Source: Nonomuraea ceibae
Lineage (GTDB): Bacteria > Actinomycetota > Actinomycetes > Streptosporangiales > Streptosporangiaceae
Length of the DNA stretch: 64,000 nt
Direction: 5' to 3'
NCBI RefSeq assembly: GCF_019396325.1
Contig: NZ_JAHKRO010000005.1
Coordinates: 1 to 64,000, forward strand
Every line of letters starts with the position of its first letter. Within the stretch, counting starts at the first letter, position 1. Position numbers and translations under genes: made by a program. This document shows, piece by piece, positions 18,541 to 26,842 of the stretch. The notes below the pieces were generated by a model. It was given only the letters and a program-made list of their open reading frames with translations. It ran no database searches and had not been told where the DNA came from.

Positions 18541-19190
18541 GGCATGCTCCTGATCTTGAGGAACTGGAGCACGGCCAGCACCCGACGATGATCGCCCTCG
18601 GCCGGAGGCAGGTCGAGCTTGGCGAAGATGTTGCCGATGTGCTTGCCCACGGCCCCCTCGCTGAGCACGAGCTGCGCGCCGATGCCCGCGTTGGAGCGGC
18701 CCTCGGCCATGAGCTTGAGCACCTCGTGCTCGCGCGGCGTCAGCCGGTCCAGCGGGTCGCTGTGGCCGCGCAGCAGGAGCTGGGAGACCACCTCGGGGTC
18801 CAGCGCGGTGCCGCCGCCCGCCACCCGGCGCAGCGCGTCGACGAACTCGGCCACGTCCGCCACCCGGTCCTTCAGCAGGTAGCCGACGCCGCCCGCGGCC
18901 GAGGCGAGAAGCTGGGCGGCGTAGCGCTCCTCGACGTACTGCGAGAGCACCAGCACGGCCAGCGACGGCTGCTGGCGGCGCAGCACGAGCGCGGCCCGCA
19001 GCCCCTCGTCGGTGTGCGTGGGCGGCATCCGCACGTCGGTGAGCACCAGGTCGGGCCGGTGCTCCTCGGCGGCCCGCAGCAGCCCTTCGGCCTCGGCCAC
19101 GGCGGCCACGATCTCCAGCCCGGCCGCCTCCAGCAGCCGGACGAGCCCCTCGCGCAACAGCACGGAGTCCTCGGCGAGCACTACTCGCAC
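18537..19190 (-). CDS. NarL/LuxR-family response regulator
   Basis: This 217-residue regulator has a receiver domain with acidic residues in LAEDS and the phospho-acceptor in LVLTDVRMPP. The C-terminal helix-turn-helix is of LuxR type (LTPREHEVLKLMAEGRSNAGIGAQLVLSEGAVGKHIGNIFAKL). Its start overlaps the end of the histidine-kinase gene by 10 bases, which marks the cognate pair. The GTG at 19190 is the only sensible start. Confidence 0.93.
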   Translation of the reverse strand: MRVVLAEDSVLLREGLVRLLEAAGLEIVAAVAEAEGLLRAAEEHRPDLVLTDVRMPPTHTDEGLRAALVLRRQQPSLAVLVLSQYVEERYAAQLLASAAGGVGYLLKDRVADVAEFVDALRRVAGGGTALDPEVVSQLLLRGHSDPLDRLTPREHEVLKLMAEGRSNAGIGAQLVLSEGAVGKHIGNIFAKLDLPPAEGDHRRVLAVLQFLKIRSMP

Positions 19191-20335
19191 GGCAGGTCCA
19201 CCTCGATCGTCGTCGGGCCGCCGAGCGGGCTGCTCAGCCGCAGCCTGCCGTCCACGGCGTCGATGCGCTGCGCCAGACCGCGCAGCCCGGTGCCGCTGTC
19301 GAGGCGGGCCCCGCCGCAGCCGTCGTCGTAGACGAGCACGTGCAGCCGGTCGCGCTCGCGCCGCACGCTCACCTCGGCCTTGGTGGCCGCGGCGTGCTTG
19401 GCGATGTTGGTCAGTGCCTCGGACACGATGAAGAATGCCACCGCCTCGATCGTCGGAGTGGCGCGGCGCTCGATGTCGACGCGCAACCGCACCGGGATGG
19501 GGGCCCGCGCGGCCACGCCGGACAGCGCCGCGTCGAGGCCCTGGTCGTTGAGCACGGCCGGATGCAGGCCGCGGACGAAGTCGCGCAGCTCCTTGAGCGC
19601 CTGCTTGGCCTCCTCGTGCGCGTGCTCGATGGCCTCGCGGGCCGGTTCCGGCAGGTCGGTGAGCGTGGCGCGGGCCAGGCCCAGGTTCATCGCCAGCGAC
19701 ACCAGCCGCTGCTGGGCGCCGTCGTGCAGGTCACGCTCGATGCGCCGCCGCTCGGCATCGGCGGCGTCGATCACGCCGGCGCGGCTCTCGGTCAGCGTCT
19801 CGATGCGCCGCCCCAGCTCGTCGCGGCTGGGGCCGAGCAGCGCCCGCGCCACCGACAGGTCCAGCATCGCCATCCCGCGCGCCAGCACGGGCGCGATCAG
19901 CAGGAGTACGGCCCCCGCCACGATGTAGGTGGTTACCACGTTCGGGTCGCGCAGGTCGAACAGGAAGGTCAGCGGCGGCGGTTGGATCAGCGGCGGCAGG
20001 AAGGCCAGCAGCCCCACCAGCGCCGCGCCCCACGTCGCCGCGACCAGGAACACCGCCAGCCCGCTGACCAGCGGCGACAGCAGATGGTAGGCGATCTGCC
20101 GCCACAGGCTGGAGGTGCGCCAGCTGCGCGCGGGCGGCACCGGCGGGATGCGCTCGCCCAGAAACGCCTCGAACCGGGAGCGCTGCACCCGCGTGAACCA
20201 GGGCACGCCGCGCCGCAGCACGGGCGGGGCCACGGCCGACGCGAGCGTCAGCACCGCGAGCGCGAACGCGACGGGCAGCCCGGTCATCACGTGGGCCGTG
20301 TCGAGCCACGCCGTGGCCACCCGGGGTCGTTTCAT
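19181..20335 (-). CDS. Sensor histidine kinase, HisKA_3 family
   Basis: This 384-residue kinase has four probable membrane segments in the first ~180 residues (two pairs). The dimerisation/phosphorylation motif is ERDLHDGAQQRLVSLAMNLGLA, with the His in DLHDGAQ. The HATPase domain shows NIAKHA, DDGCGGA and GTGLRGLAQR. ATG 20335 was chosen because TACCGT and GGAGG both lie immediately upstream; an upstream frame extension lacks family resemblance. It partners the overlapping NarL-type regulator. Confidence 0.92.
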   Translation of the reverse strand: MKRPRVATAWLDTAHVMTGLPVAFALAVLTLASAVAPPVLRRGVPWFTRVQRSRFEAFLGERIPPVPPARSWRTSSLWRQIAYHLLSPLVSGLAVFLVAATWGAALVGLLAFLPPLIQPPPLTFLFDLRDPNVVTTYIVAGAVLLLIAPVLARGMAMLDLSVARALLGPSRDELGRRIETLTESRAGVIDAADAERRRIERDLHDGAQQRLVSLAMNLGLARATLTDLPEPAREAIEHAHEEAKQALKELRDFVRGLHPAVLNDQGLDAALSGVAARAPIPVRLRVDIERRATPTIEAVAFFIVSEALTNIAKHAAATKAEVSVRRERDRLHVLVYDDGCGGARLDSGTGLRGLAQRIDAVDGRLRLSSPLGGPTTIEVDLPCE

Positions 20336-20419
20336 GCCTCCACGGTATTGACTCCTGGGAGCTGCCGGACATGGGCCTGGTGTGCGCGACCAGGGTGGGG
20401 CTAGCCCCACCCCCCGACG

Positions 20420-21007
20420 CTAGGCGCGGCTGGCCGGCCGGGCGCGCACGTGCATCCGCTCGCCCTGGCGGCCGAACAGGCTGAGGATCTCCACCGGCTG
20501 GTCGTCGGCGCTGCCGAACCAGTGCGGCAGCCGCGTGTCGAACTCGGCGGCCTCGCCCGCCTTCATCACCAGGTCACGGTCGGCCAGCAGCAGCCGCAGC
20601 CGCCCGGACAGCACGTACATCCACTCGTAGCCCTCGTGCGTCTGCTGCTCGGGGACGCCCGGCTCCGGCATGATGACCATCTTGAACGCCTGCAGCGCCC
20701 CGGGCTGGCGGGTCAGCGGCAGGACGGTGCGGCCGTGCATCTTGCGCGGCACGGCGCGCACCCTCGGGTCGCCCACCTCCGGCGCGCCCACCAGCTCCTC
20801 CAGGGGCACCTGGTAGGCCTGGGCGACCGGCAGCAGCAGCTCGAGGCTGGGCCGCCGCTGCCCGGACTCCAGGCGCGACAGCGTGCTCGTGGAGATGCCG
20901 GTGGCCTCGGCCAGCGCCGACAGCGTCAGGCCGCGCTCGGCGCGCAGCCGTTTGAGCCGCGGGCCGACCTGGGCGAGCACCTCTTCGATCGCGGCGATGT
21001 TGTCCAT
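20420..21007 (-). CDS. XRE-family transcriptional regulator with cupin domain
   Basis: This 195-residue protein has an N-terminal XRE helix-turn-helix (LKRLRAERGLTLSALAEATGISTSTLSRLESGQRRPSLELL) and a C-terminal cupin (HEGYEWMYVLSGRLRLLLAD...AEFDTRLPHWF). Such regulators often sense a small metabolite through the cupin. It lies between a two-component operon and bioD, without an obvious target. Confidence 0.88.
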   Translation of the reverse strand: MDNIAAIEEVLAQVGPRLKRLRAERGLTLSALAEATGISTSTLSRLESGQRRPSLELLLPVAQAYQVPLEELVGAPEVGDPRVRAVPRKMHGRTVLPLTRQPGALQAFKMVIMPEPGVPEQQTHEGYEWMYVLSGRLRLLLADRDLVMKAGEAAEFDTRLPHWFGSADDQPVEILSLFGRQGERMHVRARPASRA

Positions 21008-21058
21008 GACGTCTCCAGCATCCCGGAAAGAGCAACAGAACTTGCCACATCCGGCGGC

Positions 21059-21772
21059 TCAGCGCAAGGTCCCCCGGAACGCGGCGGGGTCGAAGGCGCC
21101 GCCGAGCGTCACGGCGAGCCCGCGCCGCGCCGCGTCGGCGAAGGCGTCGCCGGACAGCCGCCCGGCCCCTTCGGGCAGCGCGCCGACCAGCGGCCGGGCG
21201 GCCAGCATCTCCAGGTCGGTCACGTTGCTCCGCTCGGCGATCCCCGGCTCGGCCGGCCACGCGCCGATGACCACGCCCGCCAGGTCGAGGCCGCGGTGCG
21301 CGAGCGCCTCCAGCGTCAGCGCGGTGTGGTTGAGCGTGCCGCGCCCGGCCGGGGCCACCACGAGCACCGGCGCGCCCAGCAGTCTGGCCAGGTCGGCGAT
21401 CGTCGCGCCGTCCTCGTCGTAGCGCACCAGCAGCCCGCCGGCGCCCTCCACGACGACCAGCCGGTTGCTCTCGGCCAGCTCGCGGATCCGGCGGGCGGCC
21501 TGCGGCATCGACACCGGGGGCAGCCCGGCGGCCCGCGCCGCGGCGGCCGGCGACAGCGGCGCGTCGAAGCGGGCGAGCTCGAACGTGGTCGTCACCCCGG
21601 ACATCCGGATGACCTCGTCCACGTCGCCGGGCCCGCCGGGGGCGACGCCGGTCTGGGCGGGTTTCACCACGGCCACGCTCGCCCCCCGGCCCCGCGCCAG
21701 CACGGCCAGGGCGGCGCACACGACCGTCTTGCCCACCCCGGAGTCGGTCCCGCTGACCACGATCACGCTCAC
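21059..21772 (-). CDS. bioD: ATP-dependent dethiobiotin synthetase
   Basis: BioD closes the ureido ring of dethiobiotin from diaminopelargonate, CO2 and ATP. The 237-residue protein has P-loop GTDSGVGKTVVCAAL, VKPAQTG (substrate-binding lysine) and VEGAGGLLV. No other bio genes are adjacent. GTG 21772 is chosen because it directly precedes the first beta-strand and has a TACGCT box seven bases upstream (leaderless). Biotin is used by the carboxylase carrier encoded earlier in this window. Confidence 0.92.
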   Translation of the reverse strand: MSVIVVSGTDSGVGKTVVCAALAVLARGRGASVAVVKPAQTGVAPGGPGDVDEVIRMSGVTTTFELARFDAPLSPAAAARAAGLPPVSMPQAARRIRELAESNRLVVVEGAGGLLVRYDEDGATIADLARLLGAPVLVVAPAGRGTLNHTALTLEALAHRGLDLAGVVIGAWPAEPGIAERSNVTDLEMLAARPLVGALPEGAGRLSGDAFADAARRGLAVTLGGAFDPAAFRGTLR

Positions 21773-21786
21773 GCGGCCAAGCGTAG

Positions 21787-22506
21787 TCAGGGGCGGCGCA
21801 GCCTGGTGACGAACTTGTAGCGGTCGCCCCGGTAGAGCGACTGCGCCCACTCCACCGGATTGCCGTCGGCGTCGAAGGCGTGGCGGGTCAGCAGCAGCAT
21901 GGGCAGCCCCACGTCCACGCCCAGCAGCTTCGCGTCGTACGGCGTGGCGAGGACGGTCTCGATGATCTCCTCGGCGTCGGTGAGCCGTACGTTGTAGGCG
22001 TTGTGCAGCGTCTCGTACAGGGAGGAGTGCACCTCGAGCTCGCGGCGCAGGCGCGGGAAGCGCCGTGCCGACAGGTGCGTGGTGTCGACCGAGACCGGCT
22101 CGCCGTTGGCCAGCCGCAGCCGGTGGATGCGCAGCACGCGGCCGCCCGGGTTGATCGCCAGGCGGCGGGCCAGCGCCTCGTCGGCGGTGATGTAGCCGAT
22201 CTCCAGGATCTTGGTGTCGGGCTCCAGGCCGGCCGTGCGCAGGTCGCCGATGTAGGAGGTGAGCTGTAGCACCTGCGCGACCTTGGGTTGCGCGACGAAC
22301 GTGCCCTTGCCCTGGATGCGCAGCAGCCGGCCCTCCACGACCAGCTCGGTCAGCGCCTGCCTGACCGTGGTGCGCGAGGTCTCGAAGCGTACGGCGAGCG
22401 TCCGCTCGGGCGGCAGCGCGGAACCCGGCGCGAGCGTCTTGGTCAGCTCGAGCAGGGCCCGTTTCACGTCGTAGTACTTCGGTACGCGAGGGCCGTCGTC
22501 TGTCAC
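21787..22506 (-). CDS. dasR: GntR/HutC-family regulator, DasR orthologue
   Basis: This 239-residue regulator closely follows Streptomyces DasR. The wHTH region is [45 protein letters not shown]. The UTRA domain shows [37 protein letters not shown] and the C-terminal [17 protein letters not shown]. DasR represses GlcNAc/chitin uptake and links amino-sugar status to development and antibiotics. GTG 22506 is supported by AAGGTGAG upstream. I found no full dre palindrome in the window, so its local targets are unclear. A CRP-type site lies in its upstream region. Confidence 0.9.
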   Translation of the reverse strand: MTDDGPRVPKYYDVKRALLELTKTLAPGSALPPERTLAVRFETSRTTVRQALTELVVEGRLLRIQGKGTFVAQPKVAQVLQLTSYIGDLRTAGLEPDTKILEIGYITADEALARRLAINPGGRVLRIHRLRLANGEPVSVDTTHLSARRFPRLRRELEVHSSLYETLHNAYNVRLTDAEEIIETVLATPYDAKLLGVDVGLPMLLLTRHAFDADGNPVEWAQSLYRGDRYKFVTRLRRP

Positions 22507-22595
22507 GCTCTCACCTTCACTTCTGCCGAGCGCCAATCCGGGCAGCTCAGGCTGATGGTGAAGGATAACCGCTGCGGCAGGCCAGGCCGCAACCG

Positions 22596-22613
22596 CTGTG
22601 ATGGTCTTCACAG
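22596..22613. promoter_or_regulatory. Perfect CRP-type palindrome between dasR and pdtaS
   Basis: CTGTGA-TGGTCT-TCACAG is an 18-bp inverted repeat with perfect arms. It contains the consensus TGTGA-N6-TCACA recognised by CRP/Cmr-type cAMP-responsive regulators. It is centred about 76 bases before the pdtaS start and 98 before dasR, so it could serve either gene. Confidence 0.75.
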
Positions 22614-22644
22614 CCCCTGACCCGCCCGAAAAGGCGGCGGCGGT

Positions 22645-22674
22645 TTGGCTGTTGGCCCCGACAGCACGCATGAT
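22645..22674 (+). promoter_or_regulatory. Probable pdtaS promoter, leaderless
   Basis: TTGGCT (22645-22650) and CATGAT (22669-22674) are separated by 18 bases. GTG 22681 follows six bases after the -10 box, so the mRNA should begin at the start codon. Confidence 0.55.
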
Positions 22675-22680
22675 GCACTC

Positions 22681-24150
22681 GTGCCGACTCTCAGCGACCT
22701 CGTCGTCCGCCACACCGCGCTCGACGGGGCGGATCTCGACTGGCTGCATTCGCTGGTCTCCGACTGGCAGCTGCTGGCCGATCTGTCGTTCGCGGACCTC
22801 ATCCTGTGGGCGCCGCTGCTGGGCGAGGGCGGCTGGATCGCGATCGCGCAGATGCGGCCCACGACCGGGCCGACGGTCTACCACGACGACGTCGTCGGCA
22901 CGGTGGTGGCCAAGGGCGAGCGCCCGCTGATCGACACGGCCTGGGACGAGCGGCGCATCTGCCGTGAGGGCGACCCCGACTGGTCCACGGGCGTGCCCGT
23001 GCGCGAGGAGACGATCCCCGTACGGCGTGCCGTCCCCGACGGCGAGGCCCGGTTCCTCGGGGTGATCCAGCGCTCGACGAACCTGTCGTCCGCGCGCACC
23101 CCGTCGCGGCTGGAGCTGACCTATCTGCAGAGCGCCTCCGACCTGGCGCAGATGGTGGCCGAGGGGCGGTTCCCGTTCTCGGGCGAGGAGCCGATCCTGG
23201 TCCGCTCGCCGCGCGTCGGCGACGGGCTGCTGCGGCTCGACCGGGCCGGGCGGGTGACCTACGCCTCGCCCAACGCGCTGTCGGCCTACCGGCGGCTGGG
23301 GCTGCACGCCGACCTGGTGGGGGCCGAGCTCGGCCGGGTGACCGCGACGCTGTGCTACTCCGACGAGCCGATCAACGAAGACCTGATGATCGTGGCCAGC
23401 GGGCGGGCGGCCAAGGAGACCGAGGTGGAGTCCGGCGGCACGATCGTGCAGCTCCGGGCGATCCCGCTGATCGTCGGCGGCGGCCGGATCGGCGCACTGG
23501 TGCTCATCCGCGACGTGACCGAGCTGCGGCGGCGCGAGCGCGAGCTGATGACCAAGGACGCGACGATCCGCGAGATCCACCACCGGGTGAAGAACAACCT
23601 GCAGACCGTGGCCGCGCTGCTGCGGCTGCAGGCCAGGCGGCTGCGGGTGCCGGAGGGCCGCGAGGCGCTGGAGGAGGCGGTGCGGCGGGTCGGCTCGATC
23701 GCGATCGTGCACGAGACGCTCTCGCACGCGCCCGAGGAGTTCGTCGACTTCGACGACATCGCCGACCGGGTGATCGCGATGGCGGGCGAGGTGTCGGCGC
23801 CGGAGGCGGTGGTGACGCCGCGCCGGGTGGGGGCGTTCGGCGTGCTGCCGTCGCTCATCGCCACGCCGCTGGCCATGGCGCTCACCGAGCTGCTGCAGAA
23901 CGCGTTGCAGCACGGCCGGCCGGAGCGGCTTCAGGTGATGGTGGAGCCGGGGCCGGAGCGCCTGCACGTGGTCGTCTGGGACGACGGTCAGGGGCTGCCC
24001 GCGGACTTCGACCTCGACAGTTCGACCAGCCTCGGGCTGCAGATCGTGCGCACGCTCGTCGAGGGGGAGCTGTCGGGCAAGCTGTCGGTCCTGCCGCGCG
24101 AGGGCGGCGGCACGGAGGTCACGCTGTCGATCCCGCTGCCCGCTTCATGA
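22681..24150 (+). CDS. pdtaS: Sensor histidine kinase PdtaS (HisKA_2/HWE type)
   Basis: This 489-residue cytosolic kinase is collinear with Mycobacterium tuberculosis PdtaS (Rv3220c). It has an N-terminal GAF-like domain ([15 protein letters not shown]), a PAS domain ([26 protein letters not shown]), the phosphorylation motif [29 protein letters not shown] and an ATPase domain ending [16 protein letters not shown]. In mycobacteria it phosphorylates the antiterminator PdtaR; no pdtaR gene is adjacent here. GTG 22681 is chosen from homology and promoter spacing. It is convergent with whiB1, as in mycobacteria. Confidence 0.93.
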   Translation: MPTLSDLVVRHTALDGADLDWLHSLVSDWQLLADLSFADLILWAPLLGEGGWIAIAQMRPTTGPTVYHDDVVGTVVAKGERPLIDTAWDERRICREGDPDWSTGVPVREETIPVRRAVPDGEARFLGVIQRSTNLSSARTPSRLELTYLQSASDLAQMVAEGRFPFSGEEPILVRSPRVGDGLLRLDRAGRVTYASPNALSAYRRLGLHADLVGAELGRVTATLCYSDEPINEDLMIVASGRAAKETEVESGGTIVQLRAIPLIVGGGRIGALVLIRDVTELRRRERELMTKDATIREIHHRVKNNLQTVAALLRLQARRLRVPEGREALEEAVRRVGSIAIVHETLSHAPEEFVDFDDIADRVIAMAGEVSAPEAVVTPRRVGAFGVLPSLIATPLAMALTELLQNALQHGRPERLQVMVEPGPERLHVVVWDDGQGLPADFDLDSSTSLGLQIVRTLVEGELSGKLSVLPREGGGTEVTLSIPLPAS

Positions 24151-24166
24151 GCGCCAGATGAGCTGA

Positions 24167-24198
24167 ACGCCGCGTCCCTTCGATCAGGGACGCGGCGT
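24167..24198. terminator. Bidirectional hairpin between pdtaS and whiB1
   Basis: A perfect 13-bp stem (24167-24179 with 24186-24198) and a six-base loop lie between the convergent genes. There is no long U-run on either side. Confidence 0.7.
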
Positions 24199-24273
24199 GG
24201 TCCTGGCGGACAGTCGATCGCACCAGGCGGTTCGGCTCGCTGCGGGTTTCAGGCGGGTCTCCTTCTGGCGGGC

Positions 24274-24528
24274 TCAGGCAGTCGCGCGGGCGCGGGCACG
24301 GGCACTGCGGCGCTTGAGCGCGCGACGCTCGTCCTCGCTGAGGCCGCCCCAGACGCCCGCGTCCTGGCCGGACTCCAGCGCCCACTTCAGGCAGGCTTCC
24401 ATGGCCGAACAGGAACGGCAGACCTGCTTGGCCTCTTCGATCTGCATGAGTGCCGGTCCGGTGTTCCCGATCGGGAAGAACAGCTCGGGGTCCACGTCAC
24501 GGCAGGCAGCTCGGTGGCGCCAGTCCAT
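24274..24528 (-). CDS. whiB1: WhiB-family Fe-S transcriptional regulator WhiB1
   Basis: This 84-residue protein has the four cluster cysteines at positions 9, 37, 40 and 46, exactly as in mycobacterial WhiB1, plus the GVWGG turn and a basic C-terminal tail. WhiB1 carries a nitric-oxide-sensitive [4Fe-4S] cluster, binds region 4 of the principal sigma factor and is essential in mycobacteria. ATG 24528 has AAGGAG eight bases upstream; an upstream in-frame start at 24576 lacks homology. A CRP-type site precedes it. Confidence 0.95.
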   Translation of the reverse strand: MDWRHRAACRDVDPELFFPIGNTGPALMQIEEAKQVCRSCSAMEACLKWALESGQDAGVWGGLSEDERRALKRRSARARARATA

Positions 24529-24580
24529 GCGTCCACTCCTTAGTAGATGGAGCCTGAGATGGGCTCCGTGCGGCATCCTT

Positions 24581-24596
24581 TGTGAAAGGTTTCACT
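24581..24596. promoter_or_regulatory. CRP-type site upstream of whiB1
   Basis: TGTGA-AAGGTT-TCACT differs from the TGTGA-N6-TCACA consensus at one position. It lies 53-68 bases before the whiB1 ATG. In M. tuberculosis the whiB1 promoter is also controlled by CRP (Rv3676), so the location is conserved. A TCTACT -10-like box lies between it and the gene. Confidence 0.7.
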
Positions 24597-24797
24597 AACC
24601 CGTGCGAACAAGTCCCCGGATCAGGTGAACCGGGGATGCCCGCGGACGGCGGAGGACCCTTGGGGGTTGTTAAAGGTCCTACGTTCCGACGTCAGTGTTG
24701 AGCTTTTCAGCCACGGAGAGTGCACGCAAGAGGGTACGGCCGAAGTTTTGGCGGTAATGGATGTCGGATGCGTCACACAATGACCGAATGTAACCAG

Positions 24798-25739
24798 CTA
24801 GACCAGAACTTGTAATGCGTTCGGGATAGACCGGAACGTTACGGATTCGCGTTCTCCCAGGTAGTCCCCGTCCAGTTGGAAGGCCACCGGGCGGGCCGCG
24901 GTGAGCGTGAACTCGGCCTCGTCGTGCAGCTGGACGAGGTGCCGGCCGCCCGGAAGGCGCTCACTCTCCGTGAGGATGTGACGGATCACCGGGGCCAGCG
25001 TCAGCGGACCGATCCGGCGCAGCCCGAGCAGGTCGAGCCCCGTCTCGAACGAGGCCCACGGGGTCGGCCGGACCGGCCGCGTGCCCACGTACGTCCACGG
25101 CGAAGTGTTGGACACGATCGCCATGAACAGCCCCTCGGCCGCCGGGATGCCGGGACCCGTCAGCGTCATCGCGGGATGCCTCTTGTCCGTGGCCAGATAG
25201 TGCCTCAGGGCCGTGTTCACATACCGGCCAGGGGTAGCCTTCCGCCCGGCCCCGCGCAGGCCCTCCACGGCCCTTACGACCTCGGCGTCGTAGCCCATCC
25301 CCGAGCAGAACGTGAAGTAGCGGCTCTCGCCGTCCCACAGCGCCTGCCCCAGGCCCACGCCGCGCCGCCGCCCGTCGCGCAGCGCCTCCAGCACCGCGCC
25401 CGTGGCCTCGACCGGATCGTTGGGCAGCCCGAGCGCCCTGGCGAACACGTTCGCGCTGCCGCCAGGGATGACGACGAGCGCCGGGCGGCCGGTGTCGTCG
25501 CCGTCGACCGGGTTCAGCAGCCCGTTGACGGTCTCGTTGATCGTCCCGTCGCCGCCCAGCACGGCCACCATGTCGAACCCCTTGGCCCGCGCGGTGGCCG
25601 CGAGCATCGCCGCGTGCCCCCGGTAGGCGGTCTCCTCGACGCTGAGGTCCACGGCCGCGCCGAACGCCCGGATGAGCACGTCGCGGGTGCGGGCGTTGGT
25701 GGTGGTGGCCTTGGGGTTGACCAGGAGCATCGCGCGCAT
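24798..25739 (-). CDS. Diacylglycerol kinase-family lipid kinase
   Basis: This 313-residue protein has the DAGK catalytic signature: LLVNPKA at the N-terminus, AVLGGDGTINETVNGLL, and IPGGSANVFARALGLP. The C-terminal beta-domain has QLDGDYLG. It phosphorylates a lipid such as diacylglycerol, or a phosphatidylinositol-mannoside precursor, at the membrane. ATG 25739 has TACGCT six bases upstream. The 24529-24797 spacer belongs to whiB1 regulation. Confidence 0.9.
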   Translation of the reverse strand: MRAMLLVNPKATTTNARTRDVLIRAFGAAVDLSVEETAYRGHAAMLAATARAKGFDMVAVLGGDGTINETVNGLLNPVDGDDTGRPALVVIPGGSANVFARALGLPNDPVEATGAVLEALRDGRRRGVGLGQALWDGESRYFTFCSGMGYDAEVVRAVEGLRGAGRKATPGRYVNTALRHYLATDKRHPAMTLTGPGIPAAEGLFMAIVSNTSPWTYVGTRPVRPTPWASFETGLDLLGLRRIGPLTLAPVIRHILTESERLPGGRHLVQLHDEAEFTLTAARPVAFQLDGDYLGERESVTFRSIPNALQVLV

Positions 25740-25848
25740 ATGGCCAGCGTAACCGGTGGTGCCTGTCGATATTGTCGTGAAAAATCCCATTCATCGGGTG
25801 TGTACGGCGGCGAACGGGGCAGCGGTGGCGGCGGATAGGGTGCGGGGT

Positions 25849-26235
25849 GTGTCGAAGCGTCCGTGGAGCCTGGTTGCCGCCGCCCTCGTCGTCGCCCTCG
25901 AAGGGCTGATCGCGCTCGGGCTGGGCGTCTACGTCGGGGTGGAGACGGTGTCCGGGACCCCGGCCAACCTGACCGCCGCGCTGGCCGAGGCCGCCTTCGG
26001 GCTGCTGATCGGCGCGGGGCTGCTCTGGGTCGCCTGGGGCGGCCTGCTGGCCGCCGAGCGCTGGGGGCGGGCGCCGGCCGTGCTCGCGCAGATCTTCCTG
26101 ATCCCCATCTCCGTCACGCTCTTCGACTCCGGCCGTCCCGAGCTCGGCATCCCGCTCCTGGTGGTGGCCCTGATCGGCCTCGTCGGACTGCTCGCCCCGC
26201 CCACCACCCGGGCGCTCTACGGCGACGAGTCCTGA
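25849..26235 (+). CDS. Small integral membrane protein, unknown function
   Basis: This 128-residue protein has four likely transmembrane helices: VAAALVVALEGLIALGLGVYVGV, AALAEAAFGLLIGAGLLWVAWGG, AVLAQIFLIPISVTLF and GIPLLVVALIGLVGLLAP. I recognise no family. GTG 25849 is chosen because TAGGGT (25836-25841) ends seven bases upstream. It is divergent from the lipid kinase and may share its control region. Confidence 0.75.
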   Translation: MSKRPWSLVAAALVVALEGLIALGLGVYVGVETVSGTPANLTAALAEAAFGLLIGAGLLWVAWGGLLAAERWGRAPAVLAQIFLIPISVTLFDSGRPELGIPLLVVALIGLVGLLAPPTTRALYGDES

Positions 26236-26272
26236 CCTGTACGGGCGCGGCCACGGCGCCCATAATGCGGCC

Positions 26273-26842
26273 ATGGGCCGTCTGGTCGTACATCTGACGA
26301 GGTTCGCCGGGGCGATCGCGGCGATCGGGGCAGTCGCGTACACGATCAACGCGATGACCAGGACCGGCGGCTACGTCACCGTCACGGTGCTGTCGCTGCG
26401 CACAGGCGTGCCGCTCGCCGGGAGCTCCGCCGTCCGGCGGAGGGAGAGCGTGCTGGATGTCTGGGGCTCCACGTTGGCGGAGCAGTTCCTGTCACGGGCC
26501 GACGTGCTGCTCGCCGGGCTGAGCGCGGGAGTGGCCGCGCTGCTGCTGCCCGCGGTGCTGCGCGCCCTCATGGAGGGACGGCCGCTGGGGAGGGGGGAGG
26601 CGGCGCGGCTCGGCTGGATCGCCCTCGCGGTGACTGTGGCCGTCGTCGCCGGTCCCTGGCTGACCAGGACGGCCACGGCGGCGGTGATCGATCGGGCCGG
26701 GCTCGGCAGCACGTTCGCGCCGGCGTCCGGCGCCGAATGGGGCGCGGGCTGGCCGGTGGCCGCGCTGCTGCTCGTGCTCGCCGTGGCGGCGCGGGCGGGA
26801 GCGAGAAGAACGGAAGCGGCCGAAGCCGCTCCCGCGGGTTAG
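26273..26842 (+). CDS. Membrane protein, possibly DUF2975-like
   Basis: This 189-residue protein has an N-terminal hydrophobic helix, a loop with basic RRRES, and three further helices. The LLLPAVLRALMEGRPLGRGEAARLGWIAL segment recalls DUF2975 proteins, in which 'G.PF...NA.RLR.IGW' joins two helices. This is a weak resemblance. CATAAT (26261-26266) sits six bases before the ATG. It ends four bases into the convergent sigma-factor gene. Confidence 0.65.
   Translation: MGRLVVHLTRFAGAIAAIGAVAYTINAMTRTGGYVTVTVLSLRTGVPLAGSSAVRRRESVLDVWGSTLAEQFLSRADVLLAGLSAGVAALLLPAVLRALMEGRPLGRGEAARLGWIALAVTVAVVAGPWLTRTATAAVIDRAGLGSTFAPASGAEWGAGWPVAALLLVLAVAARAGARRTEAAEAAPAG

Noticed and set aside
21787..23967. 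Very long minus-strand frame (726 codons) upstream of the DasR domain
   Set aside because: Only the last 239 codons resemble a protein. The rest is antisense to pdtaS and compositionally artificial.
24792..24807. DasR-box-like TGGTCTAG near the lipid-kinase stop codon
   Set aside because: The other half should read ACCA but is CTGG. The sequence is the last codons of the kinase gene plus the stop, so it is a chance match.
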